DNA from: JADKIH01 sp031417555
GTDB lineage: Bacteria > Bacteroidota > Bacteroidia > AKYH767-A > 2013-40CM-41-45
Length of the DNA: 64,000 nucleotides
Assembly: GCA_031417555.1 (NCBI GenBank)
Contig: JANOVV010000028.1
Span: 1-64,000 of the forward strand
Direction of reading: 5' to 3'
Each line of letters starts with the position of its first letter. The stretch's first letter is position 1. The notes under the pieces were generated by a model. The model searched no databases, was not told the DNA's origin, and saw nothing but the letters and a program-made list of their open reading frames with translations. A program made the translations under genes and the position numbers. Shown in pieces: positions 8,743-19,100 of this stretch.

Positions 8743-10830
8743 ATGAAAGTTTTTAAATATTCCATCTTCATATCTGCATTTTTACTTTTTCAGGTGCAGC
8801 CGATGATAGCCCGATATATTCTTCCATGGTATGGAGGAACGGCTTCGGTCTGGTCAACATGCTTGTTATTTTTTCAGGCCGGACTCTTGCTTGGTTACGG
8901 TTATTCGCATGTGTTGACAAAATATTTCGAATTAAAAACTCAGGTTAAGATTCACATTGCGCTATTAGTACTTTCATTTATCGTTCTTCCCGTTACGCCC
9001 GGCGAATGGTTGAAGCCTCAGGACAGTAGCAATCCGGTACTCGGAATCATTAGATTGTTAACAATTACTGTTGGTTTTCCTTACATCATGGTTTCAACCA
9101 CCGGCCCGCTTCTGCAATACTGGTTCTCGATTTCATTTCCGAAAAAATCACCGTATGGTTTATATGCTCTTTCAAATTTTGGATCTCTGCTTGGATTAAT
9201 TACTTATCCTATTCTGATAGAACCATACCTGAATCTTAAAACACAAACATGGATGTGGTCGGCAGGTTATTTGCTTTTTGCAATTCTTTGTGGATACACT
9301 GCTTACTCTATAAGAAAATTAAAGCCTATCATTCGGGAAAGTGTTCAGATTAAATCCGGTAAAACAGAAAATTATAAATGGGTATTCTGGTTGCTATTAT
9401 CATTCATGGGCACATTCATGCTTCTTAGTATTTCTAATAAGCTAACGCAGGATTTAGTTGTCGTTCCTTTTTTATGGATCATTCCCTTGTCATTATATCT
9501 GGTCTCATTCATCGTTGCTTTTGGTAATTCAAAACTGTATAACCGGAAAATATTTTTTATATCGATGGTCTTTATCCTCTTCATGATTTTTAAAATAGAA
9601 TTGCAGTTTCAATTCGTGAACAGGGAAAAACCGATTGAAGCAACCATATTTTGGTATTGCCTCGGTGTATTTAATGTATGTATGATTCTTCATGGAGAAT
9701 TGGCACGATTAAAACCAAAAGAAAATAAACTTACATTTTACTACATGATGATTTCACTGGGTGGTGTATTGGGCGGAATAGTATGTAATTTTATTATCCC
9801 AATCCTATTCAATGCATTCTGGGAGGTTTATTTTGGCTTCGCAGGATTTGTTTTATTGATAACATGGTTGATTTTGAAAAACGAAAACGAAATAAAATTG
9901 GGATCGAAACGATTATTGTTTTTAGCGGCAGCATCAGTTATGACCGTAGGGATAATAACTTCTTTTGTTAAAATTTATATTGATTATAATAAAGATGTAA
10001 TTGAATCTGCCAGAAATTTTTATGGTGTACTTCGTGTAAGTGATGACAATAAAAATTCCAAATACAGGTTCAGGAACCTTTTACATGGCGACATCATGCA
10101 TGGCGGACAATTTATGGAGAAAGAATACAATCGATTACCGATTGGTTATTATGGCCCATCAAGTGGAATAGGCCTGGCACTAACTGAGCATCCTTCAAGA
10201 ACAGATTCGGTAAAAAAAGGAATCAAAGTCGGCATGATTGGACTCGGAGTCGGATGCATTTCAATTTATGGAAATGAAAAAGATGTTTTCAGATATTATG
10301 AAATCAATCCCCTCGTTGAAGTAATGGCAAGAAAATATTTTACATACCTGAAAGATAGTAAATTCAGGACGGATGTTATTATTTCTGATGGAAGAACCGC
10401 ACTCGAGAGAGAATTGAAAGAAACTGGGAGTCAACAATTCGACGTGCTGGCAATTGATGCTTTCACCGGTGATATGATTCCAACACACCTGTTAACCAAA
10501 GAAGCGATTGAACTTTATTTAAAACATCTTAAAGATGACGGTATTTTGGTTTTTAATATCACCAACAAGTATTTAAATTTATTTTCAGTACTGGAAGGTC
10601 AAAGTAAATCGTTAAACATGCCATTGTATTTTTTCCAGCAAGCACCGGATCAAAGTGGTTTAACCTTGGCCTACTGGGCTTTGTTAACTAAAAATGGAAA
10701 ATTTATTAATAAAGAAATCGTTAAAAAAAATATTGTTAGCTTTAATTCCCAAGATTATCCAACTATATTCTGGACAGATGACTATTCTTCTATTCTTCCT
10801 TTGATATGGAAAGAGAAAGATTTTAAGTAA
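8743..10830 (+). CDS. MFS-like membrane domain fused to a spermidine synthase-like methyltransferase fold
   Basis: A 695-residue protein. Residues 1 to ~420 form about ten membrane helices opening with FQVQPMIARYILPWYGGTASVW, the usual start of fused MFS/spermidine-synthase proteins. Residues ~425-690 form a soluble Rossmann domain: VGMIGLGVGC (nucleotide-binding glycine loop), YYEINPLV (acidic residue after strand 2), DVIISDGRTAL and DVLAIDAFTGDMIP. The family resembles polyamine aminopropyltransferases, but many fused members probably do not make spermidine, so the substrate is open. It has its own ~440-bp leader and no operon partner. Confidence 0.85.
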   Translation: MKVFKYSIFISAFLLFQVQPMIARYILPWYGGTASVWSTCLLFFQAGLLLGYGYSHVLTKYFELKTQVKIHIALLVLSFIVLPVTPGEWLKPQDSSNPVLGIIRLLTITVGFPYIMVSTTGPLLQYWFSISFPKKSPYGLYALSNFGSLLGLITYPILIEPYLNLKTQTWMWSAGYLLFAILCGYTAYSIRKLKPIIRESVQIKSGKTENYKWVFWLLLSFMGTFMLLSISNKLTQDLVVVPFLWIIPLSLYLVSFIVAFGNSKLYNRKIFFISMVFILFMIFKIELQFQFVNREKPIEATIFWYCLGVFNVCMILHGELARLKPKENKLTFYYMMISLGGVLGGIVCNFIIPILFNAFWEVYFGFAGFVLLITWLILKNENEIKLGSKRLLFLAAASVMTVGIITSFVKIYIDYNKDVIESARNFYGVLRVSDDNKNSKYRFRNLLHGDIMHGGQFMEKEYNRLPIGYYGPSSGIGLALTEHPSRTDSVKKGIKVGMIGLGVGCISIYGNEKDVFRYYEINPLVEVMARKYFTYLKDSKFRTDVIISDGRTALERELKETGSQQFDVLAIDAFTGDMIPTHLLTKEAIELYLKHLKDDGILVFNITNKYLNLFSVLEGQSKSLNMPLYFFQQAPDQSGLTLAYWALLTKNGKFINKEIVKKNIVSFNSQDYPTIFWTDDYSSILPLIWKEKDFK

Positions 10831-11270
10831 AAGTGGTTTTCAAAAAATGAACATTGCATAATTTTTCCTTTCAATATTATATTTTCACTAATTAATATTT
10901 TTTCTTTCTAATAAAATTCGGCGTCTAAAAATATAATGTAAAATTTTTCTAAAGTGTAAGTTTTAGACCAGATCTGTTCTTTTATTAAATTATTTCAACG
11001 TTTTTGCCATTTTAAAAAAAATGATTTATTTATTTGATTTATTTATTGGTAATAGCTGATTATATTTTAATATGTATAACTGTAAGAAATCTGTCGTTTT
11101 TTAATGGATAACTTCTTTTTCTGAAAAAATAAATGTAAGAATTCAGCTTTTTTTTGTGAAAGAAAGATTGTTATCTGCGTATTAAATACTTCAATATTAA
11201 GGAAGAGAATTAAAATAAGCGGATGCAATGTTAATTGAATTAAAAATGACGAATCAGTTTAGAAAAAACA
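10831..11270. other. Intergenic region, 440 bp, AT-rich, no feature recognised
   Basis: Very AT-rich leader with T-runs between two plus-strand genes. I recognise neither a gene nor a stable hairpin. It presumably holds the promoter of the T9SS/collagen gene pair. Confidence 0.45.
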
Positions 11271-11318
11271 ATGCAATCGTTTTTGTTAAATCGAATTAAA
11301 AATCTGAACAATCAGAAA

Positions 11319-11813
11319 ATGAAATTAATTAAATTATTTATTACCATTTTATTTTTTATCATCTGCTTAACGTCGCTCGTCAATGCACAAAGCGGTGTGG
11401 TTTCATCCGGTGGCCGGGTGTCCGGATCAGGCGGAAGTGTGAGTTATTCTATCGGGCAAACGAATGATGTAAGTATAAAAAATAATGTTCGGACAGTTAC
11501 CCAGGGTTTACAGCAGCCGTTTGAAATTTTTGTTATTGAAGAAGATTCAATAATAAGAAATGACTTTCAAATATCTGCAACTGCATATCCTAATCCGGCA
11601 TCTGCATATTTAAGACTAAGAATTGACGAAGGTAAAATTGAAGATTTATTCTATAAAATTTTCGATGAACAAGGAAGATTAATCTCACAACAAAAAATCG
11701 TTGACAAATTAACAACCATTTCATTGAATGAGCTTGGGAATTCACTCTACTTCGTTAAAGTATATAAAAGCATTTTTTTAATGAAGTCATTTAAAATAAT
11801 AAAAAACAATTAA
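11319..11813 (+). CDS. Small secreted protein with T9SS type A sorting tail
   Basis: From ATG 11319 the product is 164 residues and begins with a clear signal peptide (MKLIKLFITILFFIICLTSLVNA). An ATG at 11271 is in frame but would put 16 polar residues before it. The mature part opens with a Gly/Ser-rich stretch (SGGRVSGSGGSVSYSIGQT) found at the start of many short T9SS-linked proteins. It ends with a sorting domain: AYPNPASAYLRLRI, then YKIFDEQGRLI and a final lysine-rich strand. It probably shares a transcript with the collagen-like gene 24 bp downstream. The molecular function is unknown; surface display is the inference. Confidence 0.8.
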   Translation: MKLIKLFITILFFIICLTSLVNAQSGVVSSGGRVSGSGGSVSYSIGQTNDVSIKNNVRTVTQGLQQPFEIFVIEEDSIIRNDFQISATAYPNPASAYLRLRIDEGKIEDLFYKIFDEQGRLISQQKIVDKLTTISLNELGNSLYFVKVYKSIFLMKSFKIIKNN

Positions 11814-11837
11814 AGTATCAATCTATCAAAACAAGTA

Positions 11838-14800
11838 ATGGAAATGAAAAAAATATTTATATTTTTTATTCTGCTATTTTCAATAGCAAATGTTGCATTA
11901 GCACAAGTCCCAAAGAAAATGAATTATCAGGCGGTGATTCGTAATGGTGATAAAAAGCTTATCATCAATTCTATTGTTGGTATAAGAATAAGTATCATTC
12001 AATATCAGCCGGCTGAAACTCAACTTTTTATTGAAACTCATGCAGCACTATCCAATGAGAATGGTTTAGTCACACTGGAAATCGGTGATGGTTTACCGGT
12101 TTTTGGAAGCTTCCAGACAATTGATTGGAGCATTGGCACTTTCTATATTAAAACAGAATTTGACCCGCTTGGTGGTACTGATTATTCCATTTCTGGAATT
12201 CAACAATTATTAAGTGTTCCTTATGCATTATATGCAGAGACATCAGGAAATTCAACTCCCGGTCCAACCGGCCAAACCGGCCCTCAAGGTCCACAAGGGC
12301 CAATTGGTTTAACTGGTCCTACAGGTCCACTGGGTGCTCAAGGCCCTATTGGTTTAACAGGTGCCACCGGAGGAAATGGTAATGACGGAGCAACAGGCCC
12401 GCAAGGTATTGCAGGTCCTCAAGGAATAGCCGGCCCGCAAGGTCCTATTGGTTTAACAGGTGCCACAGGAGGAAATGGTAATGATGGTGCAACCGGTCCT
12501 CAAGGAATTGCAGGACCACAAGGTGTTGCCGGTCCTCAGGGTCCAATAGGTTTAAATGGAGCAAATGGTAATGATGGAGCTACCGGCCCTCAAGGAATTG
12601 CAGGACCACAAGGTATTGCCGGACCTCAGGGTCCAATAGGTTTAAATGGAGCAAATGGTAATGATGGCGCAACCGGTCCTCAAGGAATTGCAGGTGCACA
12701 AGGCATAGCCGGTCCTCAGGGTCCGATTGGTTTAACAGGTACTACAGGAAATGATGGTGCAACCGGTCCGCAAGGAATTGCCGGTGCACAAGGTATAGCC
12801 GGCCCACAAGGTCCGATTGGTTTAACAGGAGCGACAGGTGCTGATGGTCCGACTGGTCCAACAGGATCACAAGGTATTGCTGGACCACAAGGTCCGATTG
12901 GTTTAACAGGAGCAAACGGTAATGATGGAGCAACCGGTCCTCAAGGTATTGCAGGTGCACAAGGTATAGCCGGCCCTCAGGGTCCGATTGGTTTAACCGG
13001 TGCAACCGGAGCCGATGGTCCAACTGGTCTAACAGGTTCACAAGGTATAGCCGGCCCTCAAGGTCCGATAGGTTTAACAGGAGCAACCGGTAATGATGGA
13101 GCAACAGGTCCACAAGGTATTGCAGGTGCTCAAGGTGTTGCCGGAGCACAAGGTCCGATAGGTTTAACAGGAGCAACCGGAGCCGATGGTCCAACTGGTC
13201 TAACAGGTTCACAAGGTATAGCCGGCCCTCAAGGTCCGATAGGTTTAACAGGAGCAACCGGAGCCGATGGTCCAACTGGTTTAACAGGTTCGCAAGGTAT
13301 AGCCGGTCCGCAAGGTCCGATTGGTTTAACCGGTGCAACCGGAGCCGATGGTCCAACTGGTTTAACAGGTTCACAAGGTATAGCCGGCCCTCAAGGTCCG
13401 ATAGGTTTAACAGGAGCAACAGGTGCCGATGGTCCAACTGGTTTAACAGGTTCGCAAGGTATAGCCGGCCCACAAGGTCCGATAGGTTTAACAGGAGCTA
13501 CAGGTCCACAAGGTATTGCAGGTGCTCAAGGTGTTGCCGGCCCTCAAGGTCCTATTGGTTTAACAGGTGCAACAGGTGCAGATGGTCCGACAGGTCCACA
13601 AGGTGTTGCCGGCCCTCAAGGTCCGATAGGTCTAACAGGAGCAACAGGTAATGATGGAGCTACAGGTCCACAAGGCATTGCAGGTGCTCAAGGTGTTGCC
13701 GGCCATCAAGGTCCTATTGGTTTAACAGGTGCAACAGGTGCAGATGGTCCGACAGGTCCACAAGGTGTTGCCGGTCCGCAAGGTCCGCAAGGTTCTCAAG
13801 GTCCTCAAGGTATACAGGGTGTTCCCGGTGCGGACGGATTGACATCATTAAATGGAATGACAGGACCTATTACATTATTTGGAACACCCAATCAAATAGA
13901 TGTTGCTAATATTCCCGCATCAGGCGCAGTCGTATTCTCTACTCCTCAAAATATTCACACAGCTGCTTCTCCGACCTTTGCAGGTCTTACCCTTACTTCA
14001 TATTCAAGTAACGGCGGCCCGCTCTATACAAATGGAAGTGGAGTACTTGCGCAAGTACCCGCAGGAGCAGCAACCGCTGTTCTTCACGGCGGCACCTCAC
14101 CATCATTCAGCGCCGTGAACCTGGCCACCGATATCAGCGGTATCTTACCCGTTGTTAACGGAGGAACAGGTTTAAACACAGTGCCGTCGAATGGAAATAT
14201 CCTGATCGGAAACGGTGCAAATTACACGTTGACAGGATTAACAGGTACTGCAAACCAGATATCCATTACGAATGGAGCGGGGTCTATTACGTTGGCAACG
14301 CCACAGAATATTAACGTCGCAGCAACACCTACATTTTCAGGACTCACACTATCTTCTTTTGCTAGCAATGGGGGACCGCTCTTTACGAATGGAAGCGGAT
14401 TGCTTTCACAGGCAACAGCAGGAACAGCCACGCAGGTATTACATGGCGGTGCATCGCCGTCTTATGGCGCATTGAATCTCGCAACAGATGCCACAGGCAT
14501 TGTGCCTTCTGCGAATGGAGGAACAGGAATAAACAATGGGGCCAGCACGATTACGCTGGGAGGAAATTTAACTACCTCTGGAGCCAATGCTTTGACATTT
14601 ACTACCACGGGTGCAACCAACGTAACGTTGCCAACTTCCGGAACACTTGTCAATACAGGTGTAACTACCCTATCATCCTTATCAAGCATAGGCACCGTAA
14701 CAACCGGAATCTGGAATGCTAACAAAATTGGCCTGGCATACGGTGGAACCAATACCGATTTATCCGGAGGAGCTGCTGTCGGAGATATGCTTTATGCAGA

Positions 14801-16226
14801 CGCGCCAACTACGTTTGCACGACTTGCTGATGTAGCAACAGGAAATTGTCTAATCAGTGGAGGTGTCGGCGTTGCTCCTTCTTGGGGAAAAGTATCGCTA
14901 AGCACTGCAATCAGCGGAACATTAGGAGTAACTAACGGAGGTACGGGTTTAAACACAGCACCGGCAAATGGAAACCTACTCATTGGAAACGGAGCCAATT
15001 ATACATCAGCCGGATTGACAGGAACCGCTAATCAAATATCAGTGACCAATGGGGCGGGTACAATTACCTTATCTACTCCTCAAAATATTCATTCGGGTGC
15101 ATCACCCACATTTACTGGACTTTCTCTAGGAGCATTCACAAGCAATGGCGGACCGCTTTATACAAATGGAAGCGGCGTACTTGCCCAGGCAACTGCAGGA
15201 AGTGCTACACAGGTTTTGCATGGAGGAGTAAATCCGACTTTCAGTTCATTAAGCCTTGCAAACGATGTTACAGGTATTTTGGCTGCGGGAAGCGGAGGAA
15301 CGGGAGTAAACAATGGAGCAAGCACTATTACACTCGGAGGTAATTTTACAACTTCCGGTGCCAATGCACTGACATTTACTACCACCGGAGCAACCAACGT
15401 TACACTTCCTACTTCAGGAACGCTTGTAAATTCAGGGGTTACCACCTTATCTTCTTTGGCAAGCATAGGAACAGTTACTACGGGAACATGGAATGCAACC
15501 AGGATCGGTCTTGCCTACGGCGGAACAAATACCGATTTATCTGGAGGTGCGGCTATCGGAGACATACTCTTTGCCAATTCAACGACATCTTTCGCACGTA
15601 TTGCAGGTGTGGCAACGGGTAATTCTTTAATCAGCGGCGGCGTGGGTGTATCTCCATCATGGGGAAAAATAGGACTCACAACACATGTTTCTGGAACTTT
15701 GCCTGTAGCAAATGGCGGTACAGGACAAACATCTTATACTGACGGAGAATTGCTTATCGGTAATACAACAGGTAATACATTGACAAAAGCGACGCTGACA
15801 GCCGGCCCCGGAATAAACATTACAAATGGAAATGGTTCCATTACCATTACAAACAGTTTAGCTACTAATATTACACAAGTAACCGGAACTGCGGCGATAA
15901 CAACAACTAGTATCACCGACGTAACATTATCAACTCCTATGTCAGTTACACCTGGTGCCGGGGATTATATTGTATCATTTACCGGTTCAGTTGCTAACTC
16001 AAATAGTGGAAAGGGTGTAACGGTTTCTATTTATGTAAACGGAAGTCAACTCACCTATACCCAAGCGACGGGTACATCTTCAAATGCCAATGATAAGCAA
16101 TCGGTCGCTTTCAATGCATATGTTACAAGTTTGGGAGCCGGTCAGCCAATCGAAGTTTATTGGAGAGCAGAATCCAATACAGCGACATTAACAAACAGGT
16201 GCTTAATCGTTCGTAAAGTGAATTAA
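11838..16226 (+). CDS. Collagen-like repeat surface protein with C1q/TNF-like C-terminus
   Basis: A 1,462-residue secreted protein; ATG 11844 is an equally good start. A signal peptide (KKIFIFFILLFSIANVALAQ) is followed by a Bacteroidota N-terminal domain (residues ~25-135) with MNYQAVIRN and LLSVPYALYAET. Residues ~140-675 are Gly-X-Y collagen triplets (GPQGPIGLTGATG type). Residues ~680-1330 hold long beta repeats around NGGTGLNT, GNGANYT, GTANQISITNGAG and SNGGPLYTNGSG, as in tail-fibre-like stalks. The last ~130 residues look like a C1q/TNF-type beta-sandwich. There is no obvious T9SS tail. Expected to form trimeric surface fibres. Confidence 0.9.
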   Translation: MEMKKIFIFFILLFSIANVALAQVPKKMNYQAVIRNGDKKLIINSIVGIRISIIQYQPAETQLFIETHAALSNENGLVTLEIGDGLPVFGSFQTIDWSIGTFYIKTEFDPLGGTDYSISGIQQLLSVPYALYAETSGNSTPGPTGQTGPQGPQGPIGLTGPTGPLGAQGPIGLTGATGGNGNDGATGPQGIAGPQGIAGPQGPIGLTGATGGNGNDGATGPQGIAGPQGVAGPQGPIGLNGANGNDGATGPQGIAGPQGIAGPQGPIGLNGANGNDGATGPQGIAGAQGIAGPQGPIGLTGTTGNDGATGPQGIAGAQGIAGPQGPIGLTGATGADGPTGPTGSQGIAGPQGPIGLTGANGNDGATGPQGIAGAQGIAGPQGPIGLTGATGADGPTGLTGSQGIAGPQGPIGLTGATGNDGATGPQGIAGAQGVAGAQGPIGLTGATGADGPTGLTGSQGIAGPQGPIGLTGATGADGPTGLTGSQGIAGPQGPIGLTGATGADGPTGLTGSQGIAGPQGPIGLTGATGADGPTGLTGSQGIAGPQGPIGLTGATGPQGIAGAQGVAGPQGPIGLTGATGADGPTGPQGVAGPQGPIGLTGATGNDGATGPQGIAGAQGVAGHQGPIGLTGATGADGPTGPQGVAGPQGPQGSQGPQGIQGVPGADGLTSLNGMTGPITLFGTPNQIDVANIPASGAVVFSTPQNIHTAASPTFAGLTLTSYSSNGGPLYTNGSGVLAQVPAGAATAVLHGGTSPSFSAVNLATDISGILPVVNGGTGLNTVPSNGNILIGNGANYTLTGLTGTANQISITNGAGSITLATPQNINVAATPTFSGLTLSSFASNGGPLFTNGSGLLSQATAGTATQVLHGGASPSYGALNLATDATGIVPSANGGTGINNGASTITLGGNLTTSGANALTFTTTGATNVTLPTSGTLVNTGVTTLSSLSSIGTVTTGIWNANKIGLAYGGTNTDLSGGAAVGDMLYADAPTTFARLADVATGNCLISGGVGVAPSWGKVSLSTAISGTLGVTNGGTGLNTAPANGNLLIGNGANYTSAGLTGTANQISVTNGAGTITLSTPQNIHSGASPTFTGLSLGAFTSNGGPLYTNGSGVLAQATAGSATQVLHGGVNPTFSSLSLANDVTGILAAGSGGTGVNNGASTITLGGNFTTSGANALTFTTTGATNVTLPTSGTLVNSGVTTLSSLASIGTVTTGTWNATRIGLAYGGTNTDLSGGAAIGDILFANSTTSFARIAGVATGNSLISGGVGVSPSWGKIGLTTHVSGTLPVANGGTGQTSYTDGELLIGNTTGNTLTKATLTAGPGINITNGNGSITITNSLATNITQVTGTAAITTTSITDVTLSTPMSVTPGAGDYIVSFTGSVANSNSGKGVTVSIYVNGSQLTYTQATGTSSNANDKQSVAFNAYVTSLGAGQPIEVYWRAESNTATLTNRCLIVRKVN
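12256..13850 (+). repeat. Collagen Gly-X-Y coding repeat array (81-bp higher-order unit)
   Basis: About 530 codons of Gly-X-Y triplets. Between about 12990 and 13500 a 27-residue (81-bp) unit, GPIGLTGATGADGPTGLTG then SQGIAGPQ, is repeated about six times with near-identical DNA. Other spacers use GNDGATGPQGIAG. This is a probable site of length variation by slippage or recombination. Confidence 0.9.
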
Positions 16227-16493
16227 TTTCTGATTTGTTGCAAGAAGAAAATAATTGGCTTTGCTTTCAACTGTAAAAGTGATTTTATATATTGTATTAT
16301 TATGAAAATAATTGATTGAAAATTTCAGGCTTGCAGTACATTCATTATTGACAAATTCTTAAGTATGAAAAATGAAACTTGGAAATGACACTGGATTCTA
16401 TTTCAACTCGAGAATTAGTCTAATTTACAAAAGCAGTCTAGAAATCTACAGTTACATTTCTGGCAGAGAGGAATATCCGATTTCTGTTAATGT

Positions 16494-17669
16494 CTAATCC
16501 CCATTCATTAAATCATTCAGCAAATCCTGGCTGGAAGAAAAATCTTCACCTTCCTTTTTTGCAAGTTCAATGGCATGATTAGCCATCACAATAGCCTCTT
16601 TCTTTTTGCCAAGCTTTTTAAGCAGGTTAGCATACGTATCCGTGTTATAATACTTATCTTCCAAAGCCACCGATTGAGCAATCCATCTTTCTGCTTCAGC
16701 TAATTGGTTTTTATCATTGATATGTTGAAAATACGTCCAGCAAACTGCATTCAACTTTTTAGGATCATCGAGGAAGTGTTTATTGATGTAATCATGTGCA
16801 AGTTCTGCATACCTTGAATAATTTTTATTTCCCTTGTAATAGTTCATCTCTTCACTTAGTCCTTGTTTAAATAACTCCTTATTATTACTCTCTTTTAATT
16901 TAGCAATTGCTTTTTTTAATAAGATGGAATCTTTTTGTTGCCGTGCAAAAGAAAGACTGCTAATCGCCAGTTCGTCAAATACTACTTGCACGCTGTCCTT
17001 TCCATAACGTTCATTAAAAGATGGAAGCATTCTTGTCATAACTCCATAAGTATAACTATTAATGTTCGGAGTAAACTCAAGTATGGCATTCCAGTTTTTT
17101 TCTTCTGCTAAATCTTTTTCAGGCAAAGTCCTGAAATATTCATCCGCTACTGTTTGGTAATTCATATCGTATGCAGACTTCAGTGATGATGCATAGTTTA
17201 AAAGCAATTCCTGATCGCGGTTACCTGCTTCATATTGAGTCTTCATATAACTCAGGTTTTTATTTGGATTCATTGCTTTTTCTGCTATGGTCAAAAACTC
17301 GCCGGAACTCACACTGCCGACAGATCGATGAACCTGTTTACCTGTCTGATCAATCCATAGATAGGTTGGATAATTCTTTATACTATATTTTTTTGCAATG
17401 TCTAGTCCTTCCCCTTTTTCCATATCGAGCTCCAGACAAATAAAATTTTTATTAAAAGAACCGTATACTGCTTCGTCGGTAAATACATTTGCTGTCATCC
17501 ATTTGCAAGGTCCACACCAGGTTGTATAACAGTCGACAAAGAGGAGTGTGTGTTGTTCGTTAGCCTTAGCAAGTGCTTCAGAAAATGTTCCTTTAAAAAA
17601 CTGAATTCCTTCTTCAGCGTTTACAGAGGTTAGTCGGCACAACAAGAAAACAATGATTAGCTTTTTCAT
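16494..17669 (-). CDS. Secreted thioredoxin-like protein
   Basis: 391 residues from ATG 17669, where MKKLIIVFLLCRLTSVNA gives a signal peptide; a TTG seven codons upstream is less likely. The thioredoxin-like domain covers residues ~20-135 and has the redox motif WCGPCKWM and the downstream cis-proline region KNYPTYLWID. The C-terminal ~230 residues look alpha-helical and TPR-like (AERWIAQSVAL, KKLGKKKEAIVMANHAIELAKK). Similar periplasmic proteins reduce disulfides or act as chaperones. It is separated from the Moco operon by 45 bp and could be read by its transcript. Confidence 0.85.
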   Translation of the reverse strand: MKKLIIVFLLCRLTSVNAEEGIQFFKGTFSEALAKANEQHTLLFVDCYTTWCGPCKWMTANVFTDEAVYGSFNKNFICLELDMEKGEGLDIAKKYSIKNYPTYLWIDQTGKQVHRSVGSVSSGEFLTIAEKAMNPNKNLSYMKTQYEAGNRDQELLLNYASSLKSAYDMNYQTVADEYFRTLPEKDLAEEKNWNAILEFTPNINSYTYGVMTRMLPSFNERYGKDSVQVVFDELAISSLSFARQQKDSILLKKAIAKLKESNNKELFKQGLSEEMNYYKGNKNYSRYAELAHDYINKHFLDDPKKLNAVCWTYFQHINDKNQLAEAERWIAQSVALEDKYYNTDTYANLLKKLGKKKEAIVMANHAIELAKKEGEDFSSSQDLLNDLMNGD

Positions 17670-17714
17670 ACTTTTAATTTTACCATACAAATTTATAATT
17701 TATTTCTTAAGTAC

Positions 17715-18626
17715 CTAATCATGCGAAGTTTGCTCCATCACTTTAAAAATATGAAGCAAGTATGGAAAAAGTGCATCCATACTTTCACTTGCACCTCGTG
17801 TTGAACCGGGCAAAGCAATTATGAGGGTGTTTCCTTTCATCCCAGCCAGACTTCTCGATAACATGGAGTAGGGCATTTGTTCCTGGCCATAATTTCTCGC
17901 AGCTTCTCCGATGCCGGGTATTTCGCGATCTAATAATGGACGGATTGCTTCAGGTGTAATATCTCTTGCCGATAAACCTGTGCCACCTGTGAGAATGATT
18001 AAATCAATTTTCGAATTATAAAGTGCCAATACTTTTTCCTGTATGTTTTTAATTTCATCAGGGATTATGCTGTAATCGTCAATGGTTACATTTAACTTTT
18101 CCAGTCTGCTGATTATTGCTTTACCGGCAAAGTCTTTCTTTTTCCCTGCTGAAATACTATCAGAACACACAATGACGGAAGATTTAATAGTACGGCTAAG
18201 TTTGTCAACGTACTGTGACTTGCCTCCTTTTTTGCTTAATAATTTAATACTTAAAATTTCAATTTCTTTGTCAATCGGTTTTAGCATATCGTAAATAGTT
18301 AGCGCTACCACCGATGCCCCATGCATAGCTTCAACTTCAACGCCTGTGCGGTAAATAGTATGAACCTCTATTTCAATAAAAATTTCCAGTCCTTCAATTC
18401 TATGCGAAACGGATGCATACTCTATAGGTAGCGGATGACAATCAGGAATCATATCGCTTGTTCTCTTAATGCCAAATAATCCGGCTACACGGCTTGCTTC
18501 AATAACATCACCTTTTGGTACTGTTTTATTTTTTATTGCATCGATCGTTTCCTGCTTACTAACTTTTACTATAGCCTGAGCAATGGCAGAACGGTGAGTT
18601 TTAATTTTAGTAGTAATGTCAATCAT
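17715..18626 (-). CDS. moaCB: Bifunctional MoaC/MoaB molybdenum cofactor biosynthesis protein
   Basis: A 303-residue fusion. Residues ~1-150 are MoaC (cyclic pyranopterin monophosphate synthase): KGDVIEASRVAG, SDMIPDCHPLP and EVEAMHGASVVALTIYDM. Residues ~155-303 are a MogA/MoaB-type domain: VIVCSDSISAG, LILTGGTGLSARDITPEA and ALPGSTRGASESM, for molybdopterin binding or adenylylation. Together with MoaA it covers the first step, and the MoaB part acts late, before MoeA. It is the last gene of the minus-strand Moco operon, 15 bp after moaE. Fused MoaCB is a known arrangement in Bacteroidota. Confidence 0.93.
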   Translation of the reverse strand: MIDITTKIKTHRSAIAQAIVKVSKQETIDAIKNKTVPKGDVIEASRVAGLFGIKRTSDMIPDCHPLPIEYASVSHRIEGLEIFIEIEVHTIYRTGVEVEAMHGASVVALTIYDMLKPIDKEIEILSIKLLSKKGGKSQYVDKLSRTIKSSVIVCSDSISAGKKKDFAGKAIISRLEKLNVTIDDYSIIPDEIKNIQEKVLALYNSKIDLIILTGGTGLSARDITPEAIRPLLDREIPGIGEAARNYGQEQMPYSMLSRSLAGMKGNTLIIALPGSTRGASESMDALFPYLLHIFKVMEQTSHD

Positions 18627-18641
18627 AATAATGTAAATTAT

Positions 18642-19070
18642 TTAACTGTTAATTTTCCATTGCGAGCTTTCATCTTCAAAAATTTCTTTTCCCCAAACCG
18701 GAACTTCTTTTTTAATTTTCTCAACGATCTCCTCACAAGCTTTGATTGCATCTTTGCGGTGAACAGAAGAAGTAAAAACAAATAAACTTATTTCTCCTGC
18801 ATTTACTTTTCCGATGCTATGATAAATATGCATACAGGTTAGGGAATATTTTTTGAAAGCATCTTCGCGTAATTGGTGAAATTTATCTTCTGCCATTTCA
18901 AGATATGAAGTATAGTCAATGGCTTTCACTTTTTTATCGTTGATAATATCATTGCGAACTTGTCCCAGGAAAATACTGTGTGCTCCAATATTTTTTTTAG
19001 AATTGTGTTTTGCAATTGACTCACCAATAAACGCCGGTGAAATTGCACCTTCTACCATTACTTTTTTCAT
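18642..19070 (-). CDS. moaE: Molybdopterin synthase catalytic subunit MoaE
   Basis: 142 residues, normal for the family. It carries GAHSIFLGQVRND near the N-terminus, IDYTSYLEMAE, the central IYHSIGKVNAGEISLFV, and VHRKDAIKACEEIVEKIKKEVPVWGKE. MoaE transfers sulfur from the MoaD thiocarboxylate to cyclic pyranopterin monophosphate to make molybdopterin. The genes for MoaD (upstream, 30 bp) and MoaCB (downstream, 15 bp) are adjacent, as expected for partners of one complex and pathway. Confidence 0.94.
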   Translation of the reverse strand: MKKVMVEGAISPAFIGESIAKHNSKKNIGAHSIFLGQVRNDIINDKKVKAIDYTSYLEMAEDKFHQLREDAFKKYSLTCMHIYHSIGKVNAGEISLFVFTSSVHRKDAIKACEEIVEKIKKEVPVWGKEIFEDESSQWKINS

Positions 19071-19100
19071 AATTATTATCTTTGATTTTAATAATTTTTA

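Noticed and set aside
12742..13473. 243-codon minus-strand frame rich in Leu/Asp/His/Arg
   Set aside because: Antisense shadow of the collagen triplet repeats; the periodic composition reflects the 81-bp units.
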